Assembly (NCBI GenBank): GCA_964618565.1
Contig: CAZUBA010000021.1
Span: forward strand, 1 to 34,812
Source: STC-113 sp964618565
GTDB lineage: Bacteria; Patescibacteriota; Gracilibacteria; BD1-5; UBA2023
Reading direction: 5' to 3'
Length of the DNA: 34,812 nucleotides
In this document: piece by piece, positions 1-10,414 of the stretch
Position numbering within the stretch: position 1 is the first letter of the stretch
Layout: every line of letters begins with the position of its first letter
Translations under genes and position numbers: made by a program
The notes under the pieces: model-generated
The model's database searches: none
What the model was told of the DNA's origin: nothing
Seen by the model: only the letters and a program-made list of their open reading frames with translations

Positions 1-163
1 GGTCTTGCCGGCACATAGACTCGAGGATCATCGGTCCGATTCCGACCTCCGCAACCATGAAAACCAAACCGAAGGCCTTCAGAGAAATCTGGAGGCTTTT
101 GCAAATGTGGTCTTGCCGGCACATAGACTCGAGGATCATCGGTCCGATTCCGACCTCCGCAAC
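1..163. repeat. 55-bp direct repeat, two copies 108 bp apart, tRNA-3'-end-like
   Basis: Positions 1-55 and 109-163 are identical, separated by 53 bp of different sequence. The first copy begins at the window edge, so the array may continue outside. The second half of each unit looks like the 3' part of a tRNA: a T-arm-like stem-loop (138-154 in copy 2, four of five pairs), then CTCCGCA as a 3' acceptor strand; copy 1 continues into ACCA. Upstream of copy 2, TCTGGAG at 88-94 could pair imperfectly with it. I could not fold a normal anticodon arm, so I do not call a tRNA. The 108-bp period is a multiple of three, but no good gene was found here. Confidence 0.6.
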
Positions 164-253
164 ATTTTTTTACATGACAAACTTGGTTTACACTTTTCAT
201 GACAATTAATAATTTTTCAGTCAAAGGGGGAAATCGACAATTGAAAGCAATCT

Positions 254-3016
254 TTATTCTGCAATAAGCCTGCCTGCACCAAAGTTTAGTAAATCAATAT
301 TCGCACCACCTCATTCATTTGTAAATACTCTAGGTTTATTTTGCTGGTATTTTTCTATTAGATTAGATAGAAATAGATTATTATTAGATTGATATATATC
401 AGAAATAAGATTCCTTTCAAACATCTTCATATTTTTCATATATAGTGCATCTGCTTCGCCAAATATTACAGCACCCAACACCTCAAGGTCATATTCAAGT
501 AACAACTGCTTAAATCTGTCTTCAATATAAGAATATTTTCATTCTAGCAATGCTTTGATTTCTATTCTTTTGTTTTCAATTGTTAAATGCTTATTGATTA
601 TGTTATCGGAAATATAATCAAACTCTTTGGTGTATTTTTTCCTTAATGTATGCCACTCCACATATTTGTCCACCGAATCTTTTGGAAATCAGGATAATAA
701 TCAATACCTTTTGTTTCCTATAAGATCATCTAATCATTTTGGAAATATATCTCTAGAATTATTCATTATCCAGTTTTTTGTATCAAGAACCGCTTCATTG
801 GGAAATACATAAGGATTTTCTGATATCACTTTTTGAGCCGCTTTTATATTAATGATTTCATTTCCATGTCAGTTATTGATAATTATTAATCTATCTCAAA
901 ATATGTCCTTGTTCTTAGCAATAAGTTTAACTACTTTTGGATAATGTGTAGCTCAAATAGAGGGCATTAATCAAAACAATACCATTTTCAATTCTGATAA
1001 TTCACTAATATTCAGTGATTCTGTATTAATGCTTTTCAATATTCTTTTTCATTCTTCAAGTATCTCTGTATTAAGAGGGTATTTACCTGTTTTAAGTTCA
1101 CTTTCAATTCTTTTTGATTCATTCTCGCTTCTTACGTAAATATCTTCACTAGCTTGTTTATCTTCTCAAGATATCTTTGATATTTCATGTTGTAATTTCA
1201 AAAGTTCTCAGTTTTTCTTCTCTAGGCTTTCAGGAATTTTATCCAATGTTTTTCATTCTCAATTAACCAATTTATATCAAGTTCAATCCTTAACCACTCA
1301 AAATCACAATGCATTCATTTCAATGTTCAAATCTTGCAGTGAGCTTTTATAATTTTTTGTTAATAAGTTATATCTTGATTCAATTGCCATTGATTGCATT
1401 TTTTTTCAAATACGTTCTCATCCCAACTTATTTCAAGCTCTTAAAGCACCTATAAATGCAACATTGTGAATATATGAACTCAAAAAATTTATCGGAGAAA
1501 TTGATTGTCTGATTGATGATTCAAATGCTTGATTTCATTTTTCCTGACTTCACGTATCCACAACTGTTGAAACTCAAGACATAGCTGAATTAAATGGCAC
1601 GTTCAAAGAATTGAAAGTTAGAGCTTCAGTTCAGAGTCCGATAGATCATGAGATGACACTGTTATATCATCTCCTTGCAAAGCCTTCAGCTACAGATCAT
1701 CAGATTTTTGAAATAGGTCACATAAGAATTATTCACATTGCAACTTCTCAAAATTTTTCTACAGCGATTATTCCTCATTTCTTGAATGCAGGTTCTCAAT
1801 TCTTTCTTATTATCTCACCATTTTCATCAAGTTCATAGAGTCAGATAGCCTTATTTCACGATTCTATAAACCCCTCTCATCTATTAGCTCATATAACTCA
1901 ATGTCAAACATATCATATTGCATTATCTGAAGCGGTAAAAGCCACTCATCATGCTATAGGATTTCATCAAGTCAAAACTGTTGTTGCTCAAGCAACTGCT
2001 CAAGCTCAAATTATTTTAGCTACATCAAATATTCAAACAAGTGGATCTTTTTGAAAGTCTCCCCACATTTTCCCTATATTATCTTGAAATTGTTCTGAAA
2101 AACTATCCCTTAGCATATCATCGGCATTCGGATTTGATTTGGATCAATTCCAGTTTCTAAAATCAATGTTCCAGTATGCTTGTTTTTCAATTTTTAATGT
2201 TTTTGGATCATCTGATAGAAGGATCGTTGTTTTAATATATTCCTTTGCAAAAGTTTTCTCAATATCATATTTCTGTTTTAGAGTTCTTCTCTGAATCTTC
2301 ATTATATCAGCAGTTGGTTCATGAATGACCATCGTATTCTTAAAATGTTTTTGCCTTAATAATCAAATTTCCCATTTTGAAGATTGTTCAAGTTGTTTCA
2401 ATTCTTTCTGGATTTTTGCCTCTATTTGTTTGAATTCCTCAATTATCTTAGCTTTCAAGACTTTATCTGAATAACTAATAAAATCACTTCATAATTTTGT
2501 TTCAAATAATCTTTTTTCATTTCAAAAATAATGTTTTTTTGCAACTGCAAAATATTCTTTTCAAGAAATAGTTATTTTCCTTGCTTTTATTTGAATTTGA
2601 AGAGATATATATTTCGCTGAAAGTTTTTTCAACAAAGGATCATTTGTTTTATCTCCTATATCCAATAGATGACTTCATATTTTAGAATCTAGGCTCCATT
2701 TTTTGATTGTATTCAGTAAGTCTTTATCTTTTCACTTAAAATTATTGGCAATTAGAATCTTTAAAGAGCTTGCTGAAAAATGAGAAATATCAAGATTTCA
2801 AGATTTAAAATCATTTAATTGCTTTTCAGAAAGTCTCGGATCAATTTGTTGTCTTGAATACTCAAGATGATTTTGTTTTTCATGAGAATGTTTTTTTTGA
2901 ATGCCTACCCCTTCTTCTATTGTAATCTGAGTGGAACTTAATAATTTCTCAAGCTCTAAAATTGATTGATCTTGGATGGTTAAATTATCTGTATTTGTAT
3001 TTAGTGTTTCTGCCAT
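254..3016 (-). CDS. Large hypothetical protein, 920 aa, UGA-rich
   Basis: I do not recognise this protein. Under the standard code it breaks into fragments; with UGA as glycine one frame runs unbroken from ATG (3016-3014) to TAA (256-254), checked triplet by triplet. The first 330 residues are charged and helical, with a likely coiled coil around residues 150-250. Residues about 325-480 are a Gly/Ala/Ile/Val-rich stretch with many GG pairs, where most glycines are UGA; it may be membrane-associated. The rest is mixed, with a hydrophobic strand followed by NNGHGNE near residue 717 and a C-terminal TNEGGGANIDLLNFGAG segment. There is no signal peptide or clear Shine-Dalgarno. The hairpin at 3066-3108 separates it from the upstream gene. 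Confidence 0.85.
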
Positions 3017-3065
3017 TTACTAAAAGTTATTTTTTTTTCTTTAATTTTAACATATTTCCTTGTCT

Positions 3066-3108
3066 AAAGCAAAAAACAGACTTAAATTGAAAGTCCGTTT
3101 TTTGCTTT
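3066..3108 (-). terminator. Hairpin terminator between the PLD gene and the 920-aa gene
   Basis: AAAGCAAAAAACAGACTT pairs across a 7-nt loop with its near-perfect complement (17 of 18 positions). Stem ends are A/T rich, so transcripts in either direction end in a U-rich arm. It lies after the stop of the PLD-like gene, before the next gene on the same strand. Confidence 0.7.
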
Positions 3109-3158
3109 AGCAGTCTCATGCTTCTTATTTATATGATTTATTTGATTACTATTCCCTG

Positions 3159-4298
3159 TTAGATGAATAATTTCTGCAGCCACGCAAACCACCTATTGTA
3201 TTTTGGTATAGTTTTAAGAGTGATTCTTGTGCTTGATTTCATATCTTTCTTAAGTTGGTTCAGCAAGTCTTTTGTTATTCAATTCTTTTGTCTGAAGACA
3301 GCATTAGTCTCATGAAGAAGCTCAAAGCTTCCTTTCGTAAGATTTGCAGAGCCTATGATGGAAGTGAATTCATCTATCAGTATGACTTTTGCATGGATCA
3401 TTCATCTATAAAGATAGACCTCTAAATTCTGTTCTCGTTTATTGATGAGCGAAGGTTTCAGCAGTTTGTATATGCTATGCATATTCGCATGATATACTCA
3501 ATCAGAATCATCCGGAATAATTATCTGCACCTTGATTCATTTCTGACTGATGCTTTTCAGTTTTCTTATAATTGCACCATCCGTAAGATATCAGTGTTCA
3601 ATGATTATATTCTTCTTCGCCCTATATATTTCTCTGATTAATTCCTTCCTGATAAGCTGATTGCTTTTCAGGCTCATTATAATACTCATTCATTCATGTA
3701 TCTTTCTTTTGAAAAACCTTTTTTTCTTCTTGAATTCATATGAATATATTGCTTTTGATATCTCTCATCTTATCATGACCATGTAATCATGCCAGCCTCA
3801 TTTATTCGGCTCTGATGCATTTTGTGCAGTTAGGTATTCGTCAGAGATGTTCATTCCTCATATCAATATTTTCGAAAAGCTGGTATCCTCATCGAACAGA
3901 TACATTTTAGAATGATTGTTTTCCTTATTGTACTTAAACATTAGAAGAGATCCGGTTCATATGTTCTTGAAATCGACATTTTTCTGATTTTCGATGAAAT
4001 CCAGTCAAATCTTTGAACTGAAAATATCTCATCACATCCTTCACATGCTGATGTATTTCTGAAGATTATATACTTTTGTTCAGAAAGCATCTTTTTCAAT
4101 GAATATCCTTATATCAGGTTTATCTATGATTTTTTGGCTCAAGGCATTTAGTATCTTTCTTCAGGATTCATCATCCCTCCACATGTACATCCTTATTTTA
4201 ATAGTATGTTGTGATTCTTCGATGGACTTCAAAATCACCTTGAGTGCATTCTCTCAATCTACTATAAGCTCTACTTTATTTTGCTGTTCGCTCTGCAT
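3159..4298 (-). CDS. Phospholipase D / cardiolipin synthase-like protein
   Basis: A 379-aa protein with two HKD motifs, the hallmark of the PLD superfamily. The first is HSKMYLFDEDTSFSKILIGG followed by MN, near residue 145; the second is HAKVILIDEFTSIIGSANL, near residue 310. The paired motifs form one active site that transfers or hydrolyses phosphodiesters; in bacteria the commonest role of this layout is cardiolipin synthesis from phosphatidylglycerol. The N-terminal membrane helices of ClsA are missing, as in shorter ClsB/ClsC-like enzymes, so a nuclease or other PLD activity is possible. The start is the first ATG after an in-frame TAA. Numerous UGA glycines occur, including just before HKD residues. 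A promoter lies just upstream. Confidence 0.9.
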
Positions 4299-4321
4299 CT
4301 CAGATAAGTTAATTTCCCTAT

Positions 4322-4349
4322 ATTATAGCCGTAATCTGTAGTTATTCAA
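4322..4349 (-). promoter_or_regulatory. Sigma70-type promoter for the PLD-like gene
   Basis: On the minus strand TTGAAT (4349-4344), a 16-bp spacer and TATAAT (4327-4322) precede the PLD-like start by about 24 bp. Confidence 0.55.
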
Positions 4350-4371
4350 GTCTTATGCAAAAGAATTCCGC

Positions 4372-4409
4372 AACATTAATAGCTCCCGAAATCGGGAGCT
4401 ATTAATGTT
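4372..4409. repeat. Perfect 18-bp inverted repeat, 2-nt loop
   Basis: AACATTAATAGCTCCCGA is followed after two A residues by its exact complement. It lies between the stop of the 50-aa gene and the PLD promoter. Neither orientation has a clean U-run directly after the stem, so it is either a weak terminator or a binding/processing site. Confidence 0.7.
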
Positions 4410-4442
4410 ATTGCTCTTGAATAATCAGTACTTCCTATTAAA

Positions 4443-4595
4443 TTATTCTTTAGAAGCAGAATCTTGCTTAAACTCCATTTTATTAAGCTTGCTTCATACG
4501 GCTTTCGGATTATTTTTGATGAAATCTTGGGTCGCAAGAAGCTTTTCTGACAAACTTGGTCAAGAATCAATTTCATTTAGCTGTATATCTGGCAT
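4443..4595 (-). CDS. Small hypothetical protein, 50 aa
   Basis: Unrecognised. Starts MPDIQLNEIDSG and ends KQDSASKE before TAA; it contains two UGA glycines, and a C-terminal half rich in Lys/Asn. It sits 16 nt downstream of the 102-aa gene on the same strand, so they are probably cotranscribed. Its central DFIKNNP resembles DFIENNP in the 69-aa gene at 8131-8340; this short match may be chance. No domain, signal peptide or membrane segment is visible. Confidence 0.6.
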
Positions 4596-4611
4596 AATTT
4601 TTTAATTAATG

Positions 4612-4920
4612 TTAATAACTCTCAAGTATTGCGATCGCTTCTATTTCTTCTTGTTTCCTTTCACTCCTTTCTTTTTCCATTATAGAAGCAAGATTATCCA
4701 ATGTAAGCCTTATCTTATCCCTATTTCACTCGTCTTTGACAGCATCTACCGCTATTTCAAACATTTCGATTATAGAATCTATGAGTTCAGGATTCGCTCA
4801 CTCGGTTTGAATCTGATCGTAGAGTGATTCAGCGAGAAGCCAATGTCACTTAAGCTCAAGCAGTGATGAGAGCACTACGTTTTTCTTAAGCTCATTTATT
4901 TCTTTGTCGCTCATAGCCAT
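4612..4920 (-). CDS. Hypothetical protein, 102 aa, acidic and helical
   Basis: Unrecognised soluble protein beginning MAMSDKEINELKKNVVLSS and ending EAIAILESY. It is predicted almost entirely helical, with a charged C-terminal stretch (MEKERSERKQEEIEAIA) that may form a short coiled coil. UGA gives three glycines (in ELKGHW, QTEGAN and KDEGNR). A second ATG two codons in is an alternative start. An AGGAAA sequence lies somewhat far upstream. The gene sits in a minus-strand run with the 50-aa gene (downstream) and the 60-aa and GGDEF genes (upstream). Confidence 0.75.
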
Positions 4921-4985
4921 ATCTGTTCTTAATATTTCCTAATTGTATATAATTTAAAGGCTTTTGTCAATTTATTCTAGACGGC

Positions 4986-5168
4986 TTATTTTTTGAGTTT
5001 AGTCTTTTTCGATATCATCTTCTTTATAGTTCTGGAAAGTCAGTCTTGCTGTTTGCGCAGGTTTTTATCTCACAGATTTCAATATGAATGTTTAATCTGC
5101 TTTTTTTTGAGCTTTTTCGATATCTTTTCTCGCTTAGCTCATTTTGTTCTTATGGTCTCTTCTCTCAT
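4986..5168 (-). CDS. Small lysine-rich basic protein, 60 aa, overlapping the GGDEF gene end
   Basis: Unrecognised. The frame opens with ATG (5168-5166) inside the last codons of the GGDEF gene (19-nt overlap) and runs to TAA at 4988-4986 through four UGA codons. It reads MREETIRTKGAKREKISKKL and onward to TKLKK, with about a third Lys/Arg, suggesting nucleic-acid binding or simply low complexity. The overlap suggests translational coupling to the GGDEF protein. The chance of this being a fortuitous open frame in AT-rich DNA is real, hence modest confidence. Confidence 0.5.
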
Positions 5169-6571
5169 ATCACTCTTTTATCGACTATCTCGTTTTTAAA
5201 CATATTATCAGACCAAAGATCATCTATTATCCTTTTTGTAAATTTCTGATATTCGCTAGATAGCATTATCTTGTCAGCCATAATGTCTTTTCAGTCCACA
5301 GTAAAATAACTCTGATTTGCCATCTTTTCAACTTCTCATGCAACAATGTGAGTAAGCTTCCTAGTGATTTCCGGCATTGCATCTCTTGTTCTTTTCTTGT
5401 TTTCAGACATCATCTTTGAAATTGATTCAAGGATTTTGTATCAGATTATTTCATTGATGAGCTCAATGTTATTTTTGAGGATTTTCTTTACTCAGAGAGT
5501 ACGAGCTCTCATGATTTTCTCGTTTTGCTTCTTCCTGATTTCAAAAAGCTCAACAAGCCTCTTCTTATCGAGAGTGCTTTTATGGAGCTTTTTCGGCATC
5601 GTATTTATCGAAGTCAAGAAGCTCTTCATTTCCTCATCTTTTATATGTGTCACATTAAGAGCCTTGTATGCATTTCAGTACTTATTCCTATTCTTTTGGA
5701 TTTTGGCCTGAAGAACTAGCGTATCAGCAATTTGCAGAAGCATCTTAGCATTATATTTTTCAAATTTTGTTGTTTTTGTAGGATGGAAATGCGCAAGTCA
5801 TCCGCATGCACTAAGATTAATGTCAAAATCCCTGATCCTATAAGGTCAGATATTCAGTTTCTGGAATAACTTTTTCATCAGATTCACAGAATCTTTCATC
5901 GACACATCCAAAATCGCCAAGAACCACTCGTCTCATCAGTAATAATTAGACAATATGTATTTATATCAGAGTTCAGACAAAACCTCTTTGATGATGATTC
6001 AAAATTTGAATATCGATTCTGATCAGGTCTGGTGTCAATAGCTCTCATTAATCGTCTTGAGGTTGTTCATATCAAAAATATAAACAGAAACCTCCTTGTG
6101 TTTCCTCTCTAGAATACTATCGAATGCTCAATCCAGCTCTACATCGAATCAGTACTTGCTTAGCGCTTTTGTCTTGATATCTATTTTCTTCTCTATTTTC
6201 CTGAATCTATCGATCGATTCAATGGCAAAATCTTCATTTTTGATATTGGTTTCTACGAATTCCATGAATTTGGCAAACAATAAGACATTGTCTTCAACCA
6301 ATATCTTCTTGATTTTGGGTTCAAGATTAGTAAGTTTCGACAGATGCTGCACACTCTTTGTCATCTTATAAATGAGCTCATCCAAGATATCATTCTGGGC
6401 ATTAAGATTCCTTATTATCTCCTTGTTCTCATTGAGGTAATTATAATCATTTTCGAGAAACATCTTCTCATACCCTCTATGCTTGTATTTTTCAGAGAGT
6501 TTGGCTAAGTAGAGCTTTGTTGCGTAAAATTCGGGTTTTATGTCAGATTTCTTGATTTTTTGTTGGGCCAT
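5150..6571 (-). CDS. GGDEF-domain protein (putative diguanylate cyclase)
   Basis: A 473-aa protein. Residues 1-150 are helical and charged with no membrane segment. A GGDEF domain spans roughly residues 165-300: FDMNNLKTINESYGHQTGSE matches the metal/substrate region, YYGGDEWFLA carries the signature at residues 212-216, and IADTLVLQAKIQKNRN matches the end of the fold. The last position of the signature is Trp instead of Phe; the catalytic Gly-Gly-Asp-Glu residues are kept, so c-di-GMP synthesis is plausible. The GD after QTG is replaced by GS. About 170 further helical residues follow with no recognised domain. It is divergently transcribed from the RlmL-like gene. Confidence 0.85.
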
Positions 6572-6683
6572 ATTGATTTAAGATTTCGGTTATATTATTA
6601 CATTTTTCCTTATAAGCAAAGAAAAGTTTTGCAATTTTAGCATTTCTCTTTATACCTAATACGTATTTTAAAGAAACAATATT

Positions 6684-7799
6684 ATGAATTTAGTAATTAC
6701 GTGCATCGCCTGAGTAGAATCACTGATAAAAAATGAAGTAGAAAGGCTAGGGTATAGGATTTCTGAGGTCAAAGATAGGCTTGTCTGCCTTGAGACCGAT
6801 GACGCTTGAATTGCACGCGTCAATCTCTGGTCGAGAGTGGGTAACAAAGTCTACCTTGAACTCGCTAAAAAGCAAATTTATGATTTCGATACGCTATTCG
6901 ATATCGTCGATGATATAGATTGGAGGGAATATGTAGACTGATGAGCTCCCGTTATAGTAAATGCTGTCTCTATCAAATCACAACTTACGAGCCTTCCTGC
7001 AATCCAGAAAACAGTAAAGAAGGCAATTGTCACAAATGTTCTCTGAAACAAAACTGATATTCTATTAGAAGATCCGAAAGTCACTCCCGTAGAGATACTG
7101 GTATTCATACAAGATGATGAGTGCAGGGTTCTTCTCAATACTTCTTGAGATGCGCTACATAAGCGAGGCTACAGGACTTCTGAGCATGAGGCGCCTATCA
7201 AAGAATCTCTTGCTGCAGCTCTTGTATTATTGTCAGGATGGTCATATAAAAAACCACTCTACGATTTCTTCTGCGGATCATGAACTATACTTATTGAAGC
7301 CGCTCTGATTGCTAGAAACATCGCACCAGGCAGTCTATGAAGGAGATTTTCATTCGAGCAGTTCAGCTGGTATCCTAAAAAATATCTTATAGAAGCAAGA
7401 GAAGAAGCAAAGCAAAAATCATTCGCCGACAAAAAATATGAGATTTACTGAAGCGATTTGGAAGAGTACAATATTAGGATGGCAAAGGCAAATGCCGAAA
7501 ACGCCAAAGTTCTCGATACTATAAATTTCACAGTCAAAGATGCTTCTGAATACGAAAAGAAACTTGATTTAGCCTGAACAGTGATTTCAAATCCGCCATA
7601 CGGTCTTCGCTTGAATAAGAGCAATACTGCCGATATCTACAAGATCATAGCTTGAATCTTCAGGTTGAATTCAGGTTTGAACGGGGGTGTTATAACATCG
7701 TATGAGGATTTTGATGAGATGCTCAAGATGTCAGAATGGAAAAAAAGAAAACTCTACAACGGTAATGAACGCTGCTATTTTTATAAGAAAGTGGCTTAA
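6684..7799 (+). CDS. rlmL: THUMP-domain 23S rRNA methyltransferase, RlmL-like
   Basis: A 371-aa protein that begins MNLVITCIAGVESLIKNEVE, the typical N-terminus of THUMP-type RNA methyltransferases. A THUMP region lies about residues 60-155, then a Rossmann methyltransferase domain with the SAM motif DFFCGSGTILIEAAL near residue 195 and the N6/N2-methylation motif SNPPYGLRL near residue 300. The family (UPF0020) methylates a guanine N2 in 23S rRNA (G2445 in E. coli), using S-adenosylmethionine in the cytoplasm. The length matches single-domain RlmL-like proteins and lacks the RlmK half of the E. coli fusion. The exact target base cannot be read from sequence. UGA supplies the second glycine of the SAM motif. 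Confidence 0.92.
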
Positions 7800-7805
7800 T
7801 TCTTT

Positions 7806-8099
7806 TTAGAAGAAATGTATGTTTTTAGGAATCTGCATTTCTCTGTTTGCTCACTTTCTTGTCACAACAGTATAAAATCTTACATCATAATCCTTTCAGT
7901 AGACGCTTTTGATGTGCTCTACGAATGCTCACATCAGATTTGTCGATCTGAGCGCATTAAAGGAGTATTTTTTATCCAACATGATATTTACGGCTTTGTT
8001 TGCAGTATCTACATTTATGTTTTCTACATGTTGTATGACGAAGTTCTTTATGCTCTTGTTTGTACTTTTCACATGAAAAGATTTTAGCTTTGATATCAT
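7806..8099 (-). CDS. Hypothetical protein, 97 aa
   Basis: Unrecognised. Starts MISKLKSFHVKSTNKSIKNF and ends PKNIHFF before TAA. It is basic, mixed alpha/beta in character, with UGA glycines in NLMGAF, SVYGKD and TRKGAN. The stop lies 6 nt from the stop of the convergent RlmL-like gene, with no separating terminator seen. The next upstream gene on the same strand (69 aa) is 31 nt away, so the pair may be an operon. Confidence 0.65.
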
Positions 8100-8130
8100 G
8101 ATATTTATTATTAATACTTGCCCTTCCTAT

Positions 8131-8340
8131 CTATTGAATTAATCTGCTTTCTGTCTTCTGATCGATGTTTTTAGTTCATTCTGGCCATTCAATTTCTCAA
8201 ATATATACATTTTTCAAATCAGCAAAGTACGGATTATTTTCTATGAAATCCTCGAATAGCTTTTTATTACGGAATATTTTTTGGATTTCCAATCACTTTT
8301 TGTCCCCAATCCTGCGGATGCTTACTTTTGCATTGTCCAT
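8131..8340 (-). CDS. Hypothetical protein, 69 aa
   Basis: Unrecognised. Starts MDNAKVSIRRIGDKKGLEIQ and ends with TESRLIQ before TAG. UGA encodes glycines in KKGLE, YIGEIE and PEGTK. A motif LFEDFIENNPYF in the middle resembles part of the 50-aa protein at 4443-4595. It starts 22 nt downstream of the miaA terminator, so it may have its own weak promoter. Confidence 0.62.
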
Positions 8341-8362
8341 ATTTGCAAAGTTAGTAAAGTAA

Positions 8363-8402
8363 AAAAGAGTACTTGCTAGCTGACTCACAATTGTACTCTT
8401 TT
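8363..8402 (-). terminator. Intrinsic terminator after miaA
   Basis: AAAAGAGTAC (8363-8372) and GTACTCTTTT (8393-8402) form a perfect 10-bp stem with a 20-nt loop. On the minus strand the stem ends in a run of six T, as expected for a rho-independent terminator of the gene at 8435-9361. Confidence 0.75.
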
Positions 8403-8434
8403 GTCCCCGGATTTCAAAAATCTATATGTGAAGC

Positions 8435-9361
8435 TTATTGCATCATAAGGTGATTATTAAGTGAATTTCAGTTTTCATACCTTCTGAACCAGGTAAGTTG
8501 TCTTTTTGCATAGTTCCTATTATGTTGCTTTACAAGATTCATACACTCATCAAGTGAAATTTCTCATTCGAGATAGCTAATTACTTCCTTGTATCAGATC
8601 GTATTCAGTCCGAAATCAGTTTTTGAGAAGCCGCTCTCTAATATTTCTTTTGTCTCCTCTACAAGCCCATCTTTAAACATCTCATCGATTCGATCATTTA
8701 TCCTAGAATAGAGTCTTGCCCTATCTCAATCATAGGGTGTCATGAAAAGGATGTCATAAATTGGAGGAAGCTTTTTTTTGAGTTCTTTTTTTGAGACTCA
8801 AGTCTGCCTGAGCACTTCAAGTCATCTCATCACATATCTGAAATTATTGATTTCAATTTCGTGAGCATAATCGCTATCTGCCTCCTCGAGCATTTTCCAT
8901 AGATGCTCATTTCATTTTTCTAGCCTGATCTTCTCAAGCTCGTCTCTATAATCCCAATCAGCTTTGATTTCAGGGATTTCAAAATTGAATGCTATAGCAT
9001 CAAGATACAATCCTGTTCATCAGCAGATGACTGGAATTCTTCCGGATGCATGAAGTTTCGAAATAATACCCCCAACCTCATTTTTATATGCAGATACTGA
9101 ATAGTCTTTATCTATATCAAGGATATCGATCATATGATGGGGGATTCCCATCTTTTCTTCTTCTTTGATCTTTCAAGTTCCTATATTGAGTTTCCTGTAG
9201 ATCTGCCTCGAATCAGCACTTATTACTTCCGAATCGAGATATTTGGCCACATCTATGCTCATTGATGTTTTTCAGCATGCCGTAGGTCAATAGATTATAA
9301 TCGCCTTCGGAAGCTCGGAATCCTTTTTGATGAAATCGTCTAAAATACCTTTATTAAACAT
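8435..9361 (-). CDS. miaA: tRNA dimethylallyltransferase MiaA
   Basis: A 308-aa protein of normal MiaA length. It transfers a dimethylallyl group to N6 of A37 in tRNAs that read codons starting with U. Visible landmarks are the P-loop GPTACGKTS near residue 24 (both its glycines before and within GKT written as UGA), SADSRQIYRKLNIGTGK near residue 50, VICGGTGLYLDAI near residue 115, and the tRNA-binding C-terminal region with NTIGYKEVISYLEGE and NYAKRQLTWFRRY. The start is the ATG that gives the usual N-terminal extension before the P-loop. It is followed by an intrinsic terminator. Confidence 0.96.
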
Positions 9362-9426
9362 TTTTATTTATAATTATTTTCTATATAATACTTCAAATTT
9401 ATAATTATCAATTGTAAATTAAAAAA

Positions 9427-9855
9427 ATGAGATTATGGTCACTACACCCAAGATACCTCGATAGTATCTGACTCGTCGCCTGCTGGAGGGAATGATTGCT
9501 GGCAAAAGCTGTTCTTTCTAATAAAACGGACTGATACAAGAACCATCCCCAACTCACTCGGTTTAAGGATCACAAAGACCCTATTTTTGCGATTGATGCT
9601 TATTTGTCTAGAATTTATGATGAATCGATAGTAAGATGATACTCATTTGATAAATCAAAAATCTCATATAGCAGCTGAACCTGCATATTACCCCTCAATA
9701 GCGGGCAATTGAATTTTGAGTATTCCCATCTGATGAGAAAATTGGAGAAGAGGAATATATTGAAATTCAATGAATTATCGTTATTTTCTCCAAAGCCAAA
9801 CGCTTTTTTTTATCTCGTAGACTGACCGATTGAGGATTGGGAGGCTATAAAATAA
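9427..9855 (+). CDS. Pyrimidine dimer DNA glycosylase / endonuclease V-like protein
   Basis: A 142-aa protein beginning MRLWSLHPRYLDSIGLVACW, followed by REGLLAKAVL and HPQLTRFKDHKDPIFAIDAY. This arrangement (MRLWSLHP near the start, LVA.WREGLLA, HPQL.RF) is characteristic of the Pyr_excise family (PF03013), related to T4 endonuclease V, which removes UV-induced pyrimidine dimers. T4 DenV is 138 aa, so length fits. Whether this branch has the glycosylase activity is not proven; many members are annotated only by family. It leads a plus-strand run with the Nudix and HD genes, 7 nt apart from the next. Confidence 0.82.
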
Positions 9856-9862
9856 TTTAAAT

Positions 9863-10414
9863 ATGAAGATACCTAAAAATGCCATAAAAGTCTTTGATTG
9901 AATCATATTCGACTCCTACCAATGGGAACAGGAATTATATGATTGAAGCATAAAGATTTTCGAATGACTGAAAAGAAATGATACAGCCGATGTCATTGCA
10001 TTATCGGAAAATTGAAATATATTTGTTCTGGAACAGGAACAACCTGGGAGAGAGCCATTTTACACTTTCCCGTGATGATGTGCAGAGACTTGAGAAGATC
10101 CTTATGATCTGGCAAGAAGAGAGCTATTAGAGGAAACATGATTAGAGACGGAAAATCTTGAATTGTACAAGGTCTATAATAATTCTTCGAAAATAAGCTA
10201 TGACAAATTTTTTTTCATTGCTAGGAATTGCCGAAAAGTTCAAAAACAGAAACTAGACTGATGAGAAAAAATCAAGGTTATTGAGGTTGACTGGAATTGA
10301 CTCATGGATATTGTCTCAAGCCCTAAATTTGCATTGAAAGAATTTGCGTTAGATGCATTAAGCGCACATTACAATTGAGAAATGGAGTCTTTTAAAAATA
10401 ATATATTGAATTAA
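9863..10414 (+). CDS. Nudix hydrolase (ADP-ribose pyrophosphatase-like)
   Basis: A 183-aa protein with a full Nudix box near residues 75-97: GCAETGEDPYDLARRELLEE followed by TGL, matching G-x5-E-x7-R-E-U-x-E-E-x-G-U, which binds Mg2+ and catalyses diphosphate hydrolysis. Preceding residues FVLEQEQPGREPFYTFPGG and the overall length are typical of ADP-ribose/sugar-nucleotide pyrophosphatases. The substrate is inferred, not shown. The stop codon TAA is immediately followed by the ATG of the HD gene (no gap), so the two are almost certainly cotranslated. Glycines of the box are partly UGA. Confidence 0.9.

Noticed and set aside
1..163. CRISPR array or intact tRNA
   Set aside because: Only two repeats of 55 bp with one spacer, too long for CRISPR; no anticodon arm could be folded for a tRNA.
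7114..7308. Plus-strand short ORF inside the RlmL-like gene
   Set aside because: Shadow in another frame of the methyltransferase domain.
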